A stretch of DNA of 57,196 bases from Acinetobacter sichuanensis (GTDB lineage Bacteria > Pseudomonadota > Gammaproteobacteria > Pseudomonadales > Moraxellaceae), in NCBI RefSeq assembly GCF_003024515.2, contig NZ_PYIX02000027.1, positions 1-57,196 of the forward strand. The letters run 5' to 3'. The notes below the pieces were generated by a model, which saw nothing but the letters and a program-made list of their open reading frames with translations, made no database searches and was not told the DNA's origin. Position 1 is the stretch's first letter; each line of letters starts with the position of its first letter. Of this stretch, positions 36,723-46,611 are shown piece by piece. A program made the position numbers and the translations under genes.

Positions 36723-37032
36723 AAAATTTCCTTAATTTTAAAATGATTGCATATTTAACTATCATATCGTCTTTTATTGTCACGTTGACATTCAACACAG
36801 AGATTTATTGATAAAAAATGTGTAAGGTTAAAGTGACGCAGACGAATCATGCGATTTGACCAGAAAAGTGTTTTTTCAATTGAAGATATTTTTGTGGTCT
36901 TAAAAATGCGTAATTTAGCTACATTTCGTTAAATTTTAGTTGAGTTTGTTGCAGGAATATCCAAATAGTCTTATACATTTTTCATAAATTTAGCCCATAA
37001 TAGACCACATTAAAAATAGTATTGAGATACAC
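36723..37032. other. cysK-plsB divergent intergenic region
   Basis: About 310 bp expected to hold both promoters. I see no confident operator, terminator or RNA element. Confidence 0.5.
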
Positions 37033-39201
37033 ATGGCAAACAATGCTTATCAAAAATTTTATCGTCAATTTACCAAGAAAGTTTTAGATAAAATTGTCAG
37101 CCCACAAGTTCTTGGTGATACTCAAGCACTTGAAAATACAATAAAAGAACAAAATGCAAAACAACTTCCAATTTGCTATGTCATTCAAGACAATTCTACT
37201 TCAAATAAAGTTCTGATTGATAATGAAACAGAGAAACGCGGTTTACATTCGGCTTTTTCTACACTAAGGCTCAAAGACCACCAAGAAGATGATTCTTTTT
37301 TAGTATTAGAAGCCTCTAAAACCAATGCATCTGCTTATTATCCAGATAAATTAATACGTTTAGTAGAGTATTTATTAAAGCACCCAGAGGAAGATATTTT
37401 ATTTGTTCCTGTCACTATTTTATGGGGACGTGCGCCCGAAAATGAAGACAGTTGGTACAAAGCTTTAATGGCAGATGCTTGGACTAAACCGACAGGGATT
37501 AAGCAAGCGTTAAATATCACTTTATATGGTCGTGAAAATTATATTGAGTTTCATCAGGCGATTTCATTACGCGTATTAATCAATAGTGCTTTGGAAGTCG
37601 CACCGAACTTTGCACCAGCACACTATGTCGTTAAACAACTTAACCAGTCTTTTAATCAATATAAAGAAGCCATTTTAGGTCCTGATATTTCTGACCGTCG
37701 TAATGTGATTAATACTTTACTGATTTCAGATGTGATTAAAGAAGCTGTTTTAACTGAAAGTATTCATAAAAAAATAAGTGTGCAACACGCTGAAGATTTA
37801 GCGAAAAAGTATTTAGATGAGATTGTTTCTGATTTTTCTTATTCTACTTTGCGTTTTGCTGAAATTGCGCTCACTAAACTCTGGACTCAGCTTTACGATG
37901 GTATTCAAGTACATAATTTTGAAGTCGTTCGTGAGCTAGCTAAAGATTATGAAATTGTTTATACACCATGCCACCGTAGCCATATTGACTATTTACTCTT
38001 GTCCTATGTGATCTATAAACGTGGCTTGATGGTACCGCATATTGCCGCAGGAATTAATCTCAATATGCCTGTTGTGGGTCAGCTCATGCGTGGTGCTGGT
38101 GCTTATTTTATTCGTCGTAGCTTTAGTGGAAATGCGCTTTATACGGCTGTTTTTAAAGAATATGTGCATAGCCTACTCAGCCGTAATACTCCCTTAGAAT
38201 ATTTCGTTGAAGGTGGACGCTCTCGTACAGGTTTGTTACTTCCTGCTAAAAAAGGCATGTTGGCAATGACCATTCAGAGTCATTTGCGTGGCAACAGCAA
38301 ACCAATCGCCTTTATTCCAACCTATTTTGGTTATGAAAAACTGATCGAAGGTTCTTCTTATATTAAAGAACTCGGTGGTCAGAAAAAACAAGCTGAATCT
38401 TTATTTGGTTTACTCAAATCTATTCAAAAAATTGAAAAAGTCTTTGGAATGGTGCATGTTAATTTTGGTGAGCCTGTTTTTCTCAAAGAAATTTTAGAGA
38501 AAAATCATGTGCCTGAGCATGTCAGCTCTGAAGAAGAACTTCCTGATCCTGTTAAATTAACAGTGAACGAAGTTGCCAATGATATTTTAAAAAATATTAA
38601 TAAAGCCGCGGTCATTAACCCTGTAAACTTAATTGCGACTATTTTGTTAAATGCACCCACACATGCTTTGGCTGAACGTGATGTTTTATTACGACTAGAA
38701 CAGTTTAGAAATTTACTTAAATATCATGTATATGATGAAAGAATACAAATTACAGCACTTTCAAACCATGAAATTATTCAGTATGCAATTAAACTTAAAC
38801 AAGTTGAATTTATTGAACATGATAATGAACGTTGGCTTAAAGTATGTAACCAACAAGAGGCTTTGCTTAAATATTTTAGCAATAATATTCTGCATACCTT
38901 GATTTTACCTGCACTGATTGCTCATATTTTAACGGCACAAAGTGAGCCACAAATTAAAAAAATCAGTAAAGACGAATTGTTCAATGCTGCTTTACAACAA
39001 TATCCAGAACTACAGAAAATGTACTTCTTAAAATGGCAAGCCGATGAAATCAGTGTAGAAATCAAGCATATTTTAGACTATTTTGTGACTGAAAAATTGA
39101 TTCAAATTGATAATCAAACGATTTTAATTGATCAAGCGGATGATACTTTGCGCTTATTAAAAGCTTTTGCTCATTTGTACACGATGAACTCAACGCATTA
39201 A
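37033..39201 (+). CDS. plsB: glycerol-3-phosphate 1-O-acyltransferase PlsB
   Basis: PlsB acylates glycerol-3-phosphate at position 1 as the first step of phospholipid synthesis at the inner membrane. The catalytic box is CHRSHIDYLLLSY (HX4D). Box II is GAGAYFIRRSFSGN, box III is EYFVEGGRSRTGLLLPAKKG and box IV is IAFIPTYFGYEKLIEG. At 722 aa it is shorter than E. coli PlsB (807 aa), mostly through a shorter N-terminus and C-terminus. All active boxes are intact. Confidence 0.94.
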   Translation: MANNAYQKFYRQFTKKVLDKIVSPQVLGDTQALENTIKEQNAKQLPICYVIQDNSTSNKVLIDNETEKRGLHSAFSTLRLKDHQEDDSFLVLEASKTNASAYYPDKLIRLVEYLLKHPEEDILFVPVTILWGRAPENEDSWYKALMADAWTKPTGIKQALNITLYGRENYIEFHQAISLRVLINSALEVAPNFAPAHYVVKQLNQSFNQYKEAILGPDISDRRNVINTLLISDVIKEAVLTESIHKKISVQHAEDLAKKYLDEIVSDFSYSTLRFAEIALTKLWTQLYDGIQVHNFEVVRELAKDYEIVYTPCHRSHIDYLLLSYVIYKRGLMVPHIAAGINLNMPVVGQLMRGAGAYFIRRSFSGNALYTAVFKEYVHSLLSRNTPLEYFVEGGRSRTGLLLPAKKGMLAMTIQSHLRGNSKPIAFIPTYFGYEKLIEGSSYIKELGGQKKQAESLFGLLKSIQKIEKVFGMVHVNFGEPVFLKEILEKNHVPEHVSSEEELPDPVKLTVNEVANDILKNINKAAVINPVNLIATILLNAPTHALAERDVLLRLEQFRNLLKYHVYDERIQITALSNHEIIQYAIKLKQVEFIEHDNERWLKVCNQQEALLKYFSNNILHTLILPALIAHILTAQSEPQIKKISKDELFNAALQQYPELQKMYFLKWQADEISVEIKHILDYFVTEKLIQIDNQTILIDQADDTLRLLKAFAHLYTMNSTH

Positions 39202-39563
39202 TTTTAAGCGATTTTAAACTAATACCAATCAATAAAAGTTTTATAATGTATTTTTGGAATGATTTTCTCTGCTTCTAATTATAAATTAAGACGCGGAAAC
39301 GTCATCCACAGTTGTTTGAGGCAGGACTCCTTCGTATAAATAAAGTTTCTGCGAAACATTAGATTTTTTGACGCTAGTGAACGAGTTCTGTGGATGACAA
39401 TGGTTTTGCCTACTTTTGCCAAAACAAAAGTAGGTCGAGCCGAAGGCTATTCCCTAAATACAAACTTTAGATGTAAGACTCCGTCAAAAACGAACCTCTT
39501 ATATTATGTTAATTTTCAAGAATGGTATAAACCATTAGAAACCGAAGTTGCTGCTTCGGTTTT
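39202..39563. other. intergenic region after plsB, filled by a palindromic repeat
   Basis: There is no credible gene. A 65-codon frame at 39394-39591 reads through the repeat, a terminator and into the methyltransferase gene and is dismissed. The region holds the composite repeat (39290-39450) and a terminator. Confidence 0.7.
39290..39450. repeat. composite palindromic interspersed repeat
   Basis: Two nested structures are seen. GTCATCCACAG (39301-39311) pairs with CTGTGGATGAC (39388-39398) over a 76-nt spacer. CCTACTTTTG (39409-39418) pairs with CAAAAGTAGG (39425-39434) over 6 nt. The right part, with GTAGGTCGAGCCGAAGGC, is a sequence I associate with many copies between genes in Acinetobacter. 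It carries no transposase. Boundaries are approximate. Confidence 0.6.
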
Positions 39564-39565
39564 TT
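39539..39565 (+). terminator. terminator downstream of plsB and the repeat
   Basis: AAACCGAAG (39539-39547) and CTTCGGTTT (39554-39562) form a 9-bp stem with a 6-nt loop, followed by T. Confidence 0.85.
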
Positions 39566-40238
39566 ATTTCACTGCAAACGTACCAAAATAATTTAAAACT
39601 TGCGCAAAGTTTTCCACAGACTTAAAGCCTATATGCCTTAATAACTGATGCAATGCTTGATTCGAAATTAAGCAAAAATCATCTTGTAAACGCTCAATCA
39701 TGGCTTGGCTTTGTTTTTCTGAAAGCCCTGTCAATTCAGCTAAATGCTGCAAAGTTTTCAATTGTTGTACATTTTCAATTTGCATCAAGTCATAACTCAA
39801 ACACACAGCCTGATCTTTTAAAGCATGATAAATATCTTGAAAATAAACCATTTTTTCAGTTTCAGGAATAAAATGTGAAACCAAAATAGACAATGCAGCA
39901 TCAAATTTTTGTGCTGTATGACTCAGCCCAGAGGTATCGCTATGCAAAAACTGTACATGTGTCGCTAAATTTTCAGACTCAAGCCGTGCTTTGGCTTTTT
40001 CAAGCATATTTTGAGCAGGGTCAATCGCAGTAAATCTCCAATGTGGAAATTGAGCTGCCAAATAACACAGTTCATGCCCTGTACCACAGCCCACCACTAG
40101 AACTTCAGCTCGCTCAGGTAAGCGCGCTTTGAGTAAAGCATGAACCTGCAAATGGATCAGCTCATAACCTGGAATCAGTTTTCGAATATGATCATCATAC
40201 CCATCAACCACTTGAGGATGATTAAAATCTTTCGCCAT
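39564..40238 (-). CDS. class I SAM-dependent methyltransferase
   Basis: The SAM-binding motif I is VLVVGCGTGHELCYLAAQFP (about residues 44-63), followed by an acidic strand end FTAIDPAQNML and HSDTSGL. The length of 224 aa is typical of small Rossmann-type methyltransferases. The substrate is not evident; it is monocistronic and its 3' end abuts the terminator after plsB. Confidence 0.85.
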   Translation of the reverse strand: MAKDFNHPQVVDGYDDHIRKLIPGYELIHLQVHALLKARLPERAEVLVVGCGTGHELCYLAAQFPHWRFTAIDPAQNMLEKAKARLESENLATHVQFLHSDTSGLSHTAQKFDAALSILVSHFIPETEKMVYFQDIYHALKDQAVCLSYDLMQIENVQQLKTLQHLAELTGLSEKQSQAMIERLQDDFCLISNQALHQLLRHIGFKSVENFAQVLNYFGTFAVK

Positions 40239-40335
40239 CGTCTTATTACTATTTTATTGAAAATAAATGAAACGCACTAAGCCAAAACAATGTCACTTGA
40301 AATAGAACTTAGTGCGACTTTGGATCACTTAACGT

Positions 40336-42024
40336 TTAAGCAATTTCTTTTAAATTTAACTCGCTGCGCATAAATTCTTGAAGTTTAAATTTTTGCGCTT
40401 TTCCAGAAGCAGTCATCGGAAACTCAGTAAAGAATCGCACATATTTCGGAACTTTATTATGTGAAATATGCTCCTTACAATACTGACGAATGCATTCTTC
40501 TGTCACTTGATGATGCTCATGTAAAATAATACACGCACATAGCTCCTCACCATAACGTGGGTCAGGTAGACCAATCACTTGTACATCAGATACATCAGGA
40601 TGAGTATATAAGAAGTCTTCGATTTCTTTCGGGAATAAGTTTTCTCCACCACGAATCACAACATCTTTGATACGTCCCTTGATTTTGACAAAACCGTCTT
40701 CATCCATTTCAGCAATATCACCTGTGTGCATCCATTTTGCCACATCAATCACTTCTTTGGTTTTTTCCTCATCTTCCCAATACCCCAACATCACAGAATA
40801 GCCACGCACACAAAGCTCACCGAGTTTGCCACGTGGTACGACTTTGCCCTGTTCATCAATAATTTTAACTTCAAGGTGTGGTTTGACTCGCCCAACAGTA
40901 CCGACACGACATTCAATTGGGTCTGTGGTTGAAGTCTGCATACTGACAGGTGCAGTTTCAGTCATACCATAACAAATGGTAATTTCACTCATATGCATAC
41001 GATCAATTACACGTTGCATGATCTCACGTGGACATGGACTACCTGCCATAATGCCTGTACGTAAACTACTTAAATCAAACTGATCAAATGTTTCTTCTTC
41101 GAGCATGGCAATAAACATGGTCGGTACACCATAAGCTGCTGTACATTTTTCTTGTTCAATGGCTTTTAAACTCGCCAATGGATTAAACACAGCAGATGGA
41201 TAGACCATGGTTGAACCATGGGTGATACATGCGAGATTTCCCATTACCATACCAAAGCAATGAAACAATGGCACAGAAATACAGACTCGATCTTGCGGTG
41301 TTAAATGAATCCCTTCACCCACAAAATAACCATTATTTAAAATATTATTGTGAGTCAGCATCGTCCCTTTCGGATTACCTGTTGTACCCGAAGTGAATTG
41401 AATATTAATGGTTTCATCAAATTGCAAATCTTGGGCAATTGTTTGTAATTGTGCTTGTTCTTTTTTGCTAGGCGGACTCAACAAGTCTGAAAAACGATGA
41501 ATGCCTTCATGTTGTTGCTCATCAATTTTAATCACATATTTTAAATGTGGCACTTTTTCAGCATTTAAAACTTTATCATGCGCAGTCTGAATTTCAGGGG
41601 CAATTTGGGTCAATACTTGCTGATAATCAGAGCTTTTAAAAACTGAAGCAATGATTAATCCCTTGCAAGACACTTTATTCAGTACATATTCCAACTCATT
41701 TTTTTTATAAGCAGGATTGAGATTGACCAAAATAATGCCTGCTTTAAAAGCAGCAAACTGGGCAATCGTCCATTCCACACAGTTTGGAGACCAAATCGCA
41801 AGGCGATCACCTTTTGTAAGCCCTAAACGCAATAAACTACAGGCAAAGGCATTGACCTGATCTTGCAGCTCTTGATAACTGAGCCTAATATTTTGATGAA
41901 GACTGACCACCGCATCCTGATCAGCATACATCTGACAGGCTTCATCAAATTTATCACCAATCGTCATCCCAATTAAAGGTTCTTGACTTGTTCCATATGC
42001 GTAACTTAACCGTACTTGCGACAT
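40336..42024 (-). CDS. acyl-CoA synthetase of the leucine/isovalerate cluster (AMP-binding)
   Basis: This AMP-forming ligase activates a carboxylic acid to its CoA ester. The P-loop is NIQFTSGTTGNPKGTMLTH (about residues 207-225). The A5 motif is ITICYGMTETAPVS, followed by MHTGDIAEMDEDGFVKIKGR and RGGENLFPKEIE. The catalytic lysine is in MTASGKAQKFKLQEF. Length 562 aa. It is encoded next to the TetR gene and divergent from the acyl-CoA dehydrogenase operon. Family members in this position commonly activate branched or medium-chain acids such as isovalerate, which would feed the operon. Confidence 0.87.
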   Translation of the reverse strand: MSQVRLSYAYGTSQEPLIGMTIGDKFDEACQMYADQDAVVSLHQNIRLSYQELQDQVNAFACSLLRLGLTKGDRLAIWSPNCVEWTIAQFAAFKAGIILVNLNPAYKKNELEYVLNKVSCKGLIIASVFKSSDYQQVLTQIAPEIQTAHDKVLNAEKVPHLKYVIKIDEQQHEGIHRFSDLLSPPSKKEQAQLQTIAQDLQFDETINIQFTSGTTGNPKGTMLTHNNILNNGYFVGEGIHLTPQDRVCISVPLFHCFGMVMGNLACITHGSTMVYPSAVFNPLASLKAIEQEKCTAAYGVPTMFIAMLEEETFDQFDLSSLRTGIMAGSPCPREIMQRVIDRMHMSEITICYGMTETAPVSMQTSTTDPIECRVGTVGRVKPHLEVKIIDEQGKVVPRGKLGELCVRGYSVMLGYWEDEEKTKEVIDVAKWMHTGDIAEMDEDGFVKIKGRIKDVVIRGGENLFPKEIEDFLYTHPDVSDVQVIGLPDPRYGEELCACIILHEHHQVTEECIRQYCKEHISHNKVPKYVRFFTEFPMTASGKAQKFKLQEFMRSELNLKEIA

Positions 42025-42138
42025 TGAATCATACTCCTTGATTCTTTGTGATTTTGCTTTTCTAATCTCTAATCTAATTGTTTTCCATGATCACTTGTCG
42101 AAACAGATTTTATGTGTATTCAAACCGTTAAATAAATA

Positions 42139-42762
42139 TTAATCCTCCTTGCTTTGTACAGCATTTACACAAAAATCGGCAATCTGTTTCACAAAATAAT
42201 CTTTATAGGACTCATCAAACATCACATTTCTTGAAGGATTTAAAGGTTCAATCACCACAAATGTCATTGCACCCACCACACAAAGTGCAGCTGTATTTAA
42301 ATCTTCAAAACCGAATTCACCTGTGGTTTTTCCTTGAGCCAAAATTTCCTTCATGCTTTGTTTGATCAATTGTTTACTACGAAAACGACCATGCTCTAAC
42401 TCTGGGTCAACGGGTTCAAACATCAGTGAATATGCCAATTGTGGGCTATTCATTGCACGTTTGACAAAAGTTGTGACTGCTTTATGTAACTTTTGCGTCG
42501 CAGTAAGCTCACCTGCCGCAATATGATTCAAAATATCAACTTCGACATGGATCGCGTCATCTAACACCTCTATCAACACTTGGCTTTTGTTGGTGAAATA
42601 ACGATAGACCAAGCCGCTTGATACCCCTGCTCGGTCAGCAATCGCTTGTATCTGTGCATCTTTAAATCCACCTTCAGCAATTAACTCACGTGCAGACTGC
42701 AAAATCGTTTTGCGATTTTGTTCCATTCGTTCTTGCATTAAAGATGATCGTTTATAGCTCAT
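42139..42762 (-). CDS. TetR-family regulator of the leucine catabolic cluster
   Basis: The N-terminal helix-turn-helix (about 20-60) includes IQAIADRAGVSSGLVYRYFTNK. The C-terminal domain is helical. The ATG at 42760-42762 (MSYKRSS) with GAGA upstream is preferred over a TTG five codons earlier. It lies between the acyl-CoA synthetase gene (same strand, 114 bp away) and the divergent dehydrogenase operon. By analogy with other regulators of this pathway it probably represses the operon and responds to an acyl-CoA, which is inference. Total about 207 aa. Confidence 0.85.
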   Translation of the reverse strand: MSYKRSSLMQERMEQNRKTILQSARELIAEGGFKDAQIQAIADRAGVSSGLVYRYFTNKSQVLIEVLDDAIHVEVDILNHIAAGELTATQKLHKAVTTFVKRAMNSPQLAYSLMFEPVDPELEHGRFRSKQLIKQSMKEILAQGKTTGEFGFEDLNTAALCVVGAMTFVVIEPLNPSRNVMFDESYKDYFVKQIADFCVNAVQSKED

Positions 42763-42783
42763 ATTTTGTATTCTCAATCAATT

Positions 42784-42824
42784 AAAGTGAATTGTAAATC
42801 AATTTTTGAATTTATATTCACTTT
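42784..42824. promoter_or_regulatory. inverted-repeat operator candidate of the leucine cluster
   Basis: AAAGTGAAT (42784-42792) and ATTCACTTT (42816-42824) are perfect 9-bp arms separated by 23 bp, in the divergent promoter region. A nonamer ATTGTAAAT occurs twice as a direct repeat (42791-42799 and 42841-42849). Both lie between the TetR start and the dehydrogenase start. Confidence 0.55.
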
Positions 42825-42909
42825 TTCAAAAAAAACATGTATTGTAAATTTAGCAACAAGAAAAAGTGTTTTTTGGAACAACAACTAAAACCGTTAGGAT
42901 GACAGGACG

Positions 42910-44082
42910 ATGAACCTACAAAGTATTGATTTTGGACTTGATGAAACATTAATTGCGCTCCGTGATTCAGTGGCTGCGTTTTGTGCAAAGGAAATCGCGC
43001 CCATTGCCAAACAAGTCGATCAAGATAATTTATTCCCCCACCACCTTTGGAAAAAGTTTGGTGATATGGGCTTAATGGGTTTAACAGTGAGTGAAGAATA
43101 CGGTGGTACTAACCTCGGTTATTTAGCCCACATCATTGTCATGCAAGAAATTTCTCGTGCTTCAGCCGCTATCGGTTTGTCTTATGGTGCGCATTCTAAC
43201 CTATGTGTCAACCAAATTAACCGTAATGGCAACGCAGATCAAAAGCAACGTTATTTACCAAAATTGATTTCAGGTGAATATGTAGGCGCACTCGCAATGT
43301 CTGAACCGAATGCAGGTTCTGACGTGGTCAGTATGAAACTCAAAGCCGAAGACGCTGGGGATCATTTTATCTTAAATGGTTCAAAAATGTGGATCACCAA
43401 CGGTGGCGATGCTGATGTTTTAGTGGTGTATGCCAAAACTGATCTTGCCGCAGGTGCAAAAGGCATGACTGCATTCCTTGTTGAAAAAAATATGGAAGGC
43501 TTTAGTCATGGTTCACACCTCGACAAACTCGGTATGCGTGGCTCAAACACCTACCCGCTATTCTTTGATAATGTCAAAGTACCGAAAGAAAATGTCTTAG
43601 GTGGTGTCGGTAATGGCACGAAAGTCCTGATGAGTGGCTTGGACTACGAACGCGCTGTTCTCAGTGGTGGACCTCTTGGCATTATGGATGCTTGTTTAGA
43701 TGTGGTGATTCCTTACATTCATGACCGTAAACAATTTGGACAAGCTTTGGGTGAGTTCCAACTTATGCAAGGCAAAATTGCCGATATGTATTCAACATGG
43801 TTAGCGTCTAAAGCCTTAGTTTATGCCGTTGGTGCTGCATGTGACAAAGCGGATCATGATCGTGGTTTACGTAAAGATGCAGCAAGTGCAATTTTGTATT
43901 CTGCTGAAAAAGCGACATGGATGGCAGGTGAAGCGATCCAAACTTTAGGTGGCAATGGTTATATCAATGAATATGACACAGGTCGTCTATGGCGTGATGC
44001 AAAACTCTATGAAATCGGCGCGGGTACATCAGAAATCCGTCGTATGTTGATTGGTCGTGAATTATTCAATGAAACCAAATAA
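42910..44082 (+). CDS. liuA: isovaleryl-CoA dehydrogenase
   Basis: This enzyme oxidises isovaleryl-CoA to 3-methylcrotonyl-CoA with FAD and electron transfer flavoprotein. The acyl-CoA dehydrogenase signatures are [20 protein letters not shown] and the FAD/C-terminal [20 protein letters not shown]. The likely catalytic glutamate is in [14 protein letters not shown]; its location there matches isovaleryl-CoA dehydrogenases and distinguishes it from short-chain types. Length 390 aa. First gene of the operon, 147 bp from the regulator. Confidence 0.95.
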   Translation: MNLQSIDFGLDETLIALRDSVAAFCAKEIAPIAKQVDQDNLFPHHLWKKFGDMGLMGLTVSEEYGGTNLGYLAHIIVMQEISRASAAIGLSYGAHSNLCVNQINRNGNADQKQRYLPKLISGEYVGALAMSEPNAGSDVVSMKLKAEDAGDHFILNGSKMWITNGGDADVLVVYAKTDLAAGAKGMTAFLVEKNMEGFSHGSHLDKLGMRGSNTYPLFFDNVKVPKENVLGGVGNGTKVLMSGLDYERAVLSGGPLGIMDACLDVVIPYIHDRKQFGQALGEFQLMQGKIADMYSTWLASKALVYAVGAACDKADHDRGLRKDAASAILYSAEKATWMAGEAIQTLGGNGYINEYDTGRLWRDAKLYEIGAGTSEIRRMLIGRELFNETK

Positions 44083-44191
44083 TTAAACACTGTTTTTTAA
44101 TGATCTTGGCGTGATAATAAATTTCAGGATCATTTAAACACCAACACTGATGTAGCAATAATCGAATATAAAAAAGACAAGGATGTTTCAG

Positions 44192-45793
44192 ATGAACCAA
44201 ATACAAAGCAAAATTAATATTCGAAGTGAGGATTTTAAAGCCAATCAAGCGGCGATGCAGCAACTGGTCGATGATCTTAAACAAAAAGTCGCAACCATTG
44301 CTTTGGGTGGCGGTGAAAAAGCACGTGAAAAACATATTGCCCGAGGCAAACTCTTGGCACGTGATCGTATTGATCAACTGATTGATGCAGGTACAGCTTT
44401 TTTAGAAATCGGTCAAATTGCAGGTTTCAATGTCTACGCTGATGATGTCCCTGCTGCAGGAGTAGTGGCAGGCATCGGGCAAGTACAAGGCGTAAGCTGT
44501 ATGATCGTGGCAAATGATGCAACGGTGAAAGGTGGAACGTATTATCCACTCACAGTGAAAAAGCATTTACGTGCGCAAGAAATCGCTGAACAAAACCATT
44601 TACCGTGTATTTATATGGTGGACTCAGGTGGTGCGTTCTTGCCGATGCAAGATGAAGTTTTTCCTGACCGCGACCACTTTGGACGTATCTTCTACAATCA
44701 AGCGCGTATGTCGAGTATGGGTATCGCTCAAATTGCCATTGTCATGGGGAGTTGTACCGCAGGTGGTGCTTATGTCCCTGCCATGTCAGATGAAACCATT
44801 ATTGTCCGTAACCAAGGTACGATTTTCTTAGGTGGTCCCCCACTGGTCAAAGCTGCAACGGGTGAAGTCGTGACTTCAGAAGACCTCGGTGGCGGTGATG
44901 TCCATACACGTCTTTCAGGTGTTGCCGATCATTTGGCTGAAAATGATGAACACGCAATCTTAATTGCTCGAAATATTGTTAAAAATTTAAATAAAACGCC
45001 AAATCAAAATAATGTTGAAATCGAAGAACCACTTTATGCAGCGGAAGAACTCTACGGCATCATCCCAACCGATACACGTAAACCTTTTGATATTCGTGAA
45101 GTCATCGCTCGTATTGTGGATGGTTCACGTTTAGACGAATTTAAAGCGCGTTTTGGTACAACTTTAATCACTGGCTTTGCTTCGATTTATGGCATGAAAG
45201 TCGGCATCATTGCCAATAATGGGATTCTATTTTCAGAGTCTGCACAAAAAGGTGCGCACTTTATTGAACTATGTAGCCAGCGCAATATTCCATTGTTATT
45301 CCTACAAAATATTACAGGATTTATGGTTGGTCGTCAGTATGAAAATGAAGGTATTGCCAAACATGGTGCAAAACTGGTCATGGCAGTTGCGACAGCAAAT
45401 GTACCAAAAATCACTATGGTGATCGGGGGTTCATTTGGTGCAGGGAACTATGGTATGTGTGGTCGTGCCTACTCGCCTCGTTTCCTTTGGACTTGGCCAA
45501 ACTCACGTATTTCGGTGATGGGTGGCGAGCAAGCAGCAAGCGTACTCTCCACTTTAAAACGTGACCAAATTGAATCTAAAGGTGAAAGCTGGAGTGCTGA
45601 ACAAGAAGATCAATTTAAACAACCGATTCGTGATCAGTATGAGCATCAAGGTCATCCATATTATGCGTCTGCACGGTTATGGGATGATGGCGTGGTTGAC
45701 CCTGCACAAGCTCGTCATGTTTTAGGTTTAAGTTTAGCGGCTGCGCTCAATGCGCCGATTGTACCAACCAAGTTCGGCGTGTTCCGCATGTAA
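44192..45793 (+). CDS. liuB: methylcrotonyl-CoA carboxylase, beta (carboxyltransferase) subunit
   Basis: With the biotin subunit it carboxylates 3-methylcrotonyl-CoA to 3-methylglutaconyl-CoA. The chain shows [21 protein letters not shown] at the N-terminus. The oxyanion-hole glycines are in [17 protein letters not shown], and the second domain has [14 protein letters not shown] and [15 protein letters not shown]. The ATG at 44192 has AAGG 9 nt upstream and is preferred to the ATG at 44183. Length 533 aa. Confidence 0.95.
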   Translation: MNQIQSKINIRSEDFKANQAAMQQLVDDLKQKVATIALGGGEKAREKHIARGKLLARDRIDQLIDAGTAFLEIGQIAGFNVYADDVPAAGVVAGIGQVQGVSCMIVANDATVKGGTYYPLTVKKHLRAQEIAEQNHLPCIYMVDSGGAFLPMQDEVFPDRDHFGRIFYNQARMSSMGIAQIAIVMGSCTAGGAYVPAMSDETIIVRNQGTIFLGGPPLVKAATGEVVTSEDLGGGDVHTRLSGVADHLAENDEHAILIARNIVKNLNKTPNQNNVEIEEPLYAAEELYGIIPTDTRKPFDIREVIARIVDGSRLDEFKARFGTTLITGFASIYGMKVGIIANNGILFSESAQKGAHFIELCSQRNIPLLFLQNITGFMVGRQYENEGIAKHGAKLVMAVATANVPKITMVIGGSFGAGNYGMCGRAYSPRFLWTWPNSRISVMGGEQAASVLSTLKRDQIESKGESWSAEQEDQFKQPIRDQYEHQGHPYYASARLWDDGVVDPAQARHVLGLSLAAALNAPIVPTKFGVFRM

Positions 45794-45803
45794 GGGGTGC
45801 AAA

Positions 45804-46601
45804 ATGGATTTTCAATATTTACAACTCGAACAACAGCAGCAAGTCGCAACGGTTTGGATCAATCGTGCTGAACTCCATAATGCTTTCAATACGCAAGTCA
45901 TTGAAGAATTAAACCAATGTTTTCAGCATTTAAATACTCGTGATGACATTCGCGTGGTGGTTTTAGCAGGTCGTGGCAAAAGCTTTTCTGCGGGCGCTGA
46001 CCTGAATTGGATGAAACAAGCAGGTGAAGCTTCTCAGGCAGACAATGAAGCTGATGCTTTAAAACTGGCAAAAATGCTACAAAGTTTAGCGACGTTAAAA
46101 CAACCGACCATTGCGCGTGTGCATGGTGTCGCGTTTGGTGGTGGTATGGGCTTAGCTTCTGCATGTGATATGTGTATCGCCAGTACTGATGCAAAATTTG
46201 CAACCTCAGAAGTACGCTTGGGTCTAGCGCCTTCCACCATTAGCCCTTATGTGATTCGTGCCATTGGCGCACGTCAAGCATCACGCTATTTCCTCACCGC
46301 TGAACGTATTACTGCGGAGCAAGGCAAAGCGATTGGTTTAGTGCATGAAGTGACCACACCTGAAACTTTAGATGAAAAAATAAATGAAATTGTGGGCACT
46401 TTATTATTAGGTGGACCACAAGCACAAGCCGCTTCCAAGCAACTGATTCAAATGGTTAGCCAAGAAAGTTTAACTGAAAAACTACTCGTTCAAACTGCTC
46501 AGCATATCGCACATGTACGTCAGGGTGCTGAAGCGAAAAATGGATTACAGGCGTTTTTAAATAAACAAAGCCCTGAATGGATTACAAACAGTACAGAATA
46601 A
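45804..46601 (+). CDS. liuC: methylglutaconyl-CoA hydratase (enoyl-CoA hydratase family)
   Basis: This crotonase-fold enzyme hydrates 3-methylglutaconyl-CoA to HMG-CoA. Oxyanion-hole segments are GRGKSFSAGADLNWMKQAG and HGVAFGGGMGLASACDMCIA. The acid/base position is in SEVRLGLAPSTISPYV. The ATG at 45804 with AAGGGG upstream is chosen over the upstream open frame that lies inside liuB. Length 265 aa. The function follows from its place between the two carboxylase subunits. Confidence 0.9.
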   Translation: MDFQYLQLEQQQQVATVWINRAELHNAFNTQVIEELNQCFQHLNTRDDIRVVVLAGRGKSFSAGADLNWMKQAGEASQADNEADALKLAKMLQSLATLKQPTIARVHGVAFGGGMGLASACDMCIASTDAKFATSEVRLGLAPSTISPYVIRAIGARQASRYFLTAERITAEQGKAIGLVHEVTTPETLDEKINEIVGTLLLGGPQAQAASKQLIQMVSQESLTEKLLVQTAQHIAHVRQGAEAKNGLQAFLNKQSPEWITNSTE

Positions 46602-46611
46602 GGACAACACC

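Noticed and set aside
39394..39591. 65-codon frame after plsB
   Set aside because: It reads through a palindromic repeat and an intrinsic terminator into the methyltransferase gene; it is the kind of spurious frame repeats create.
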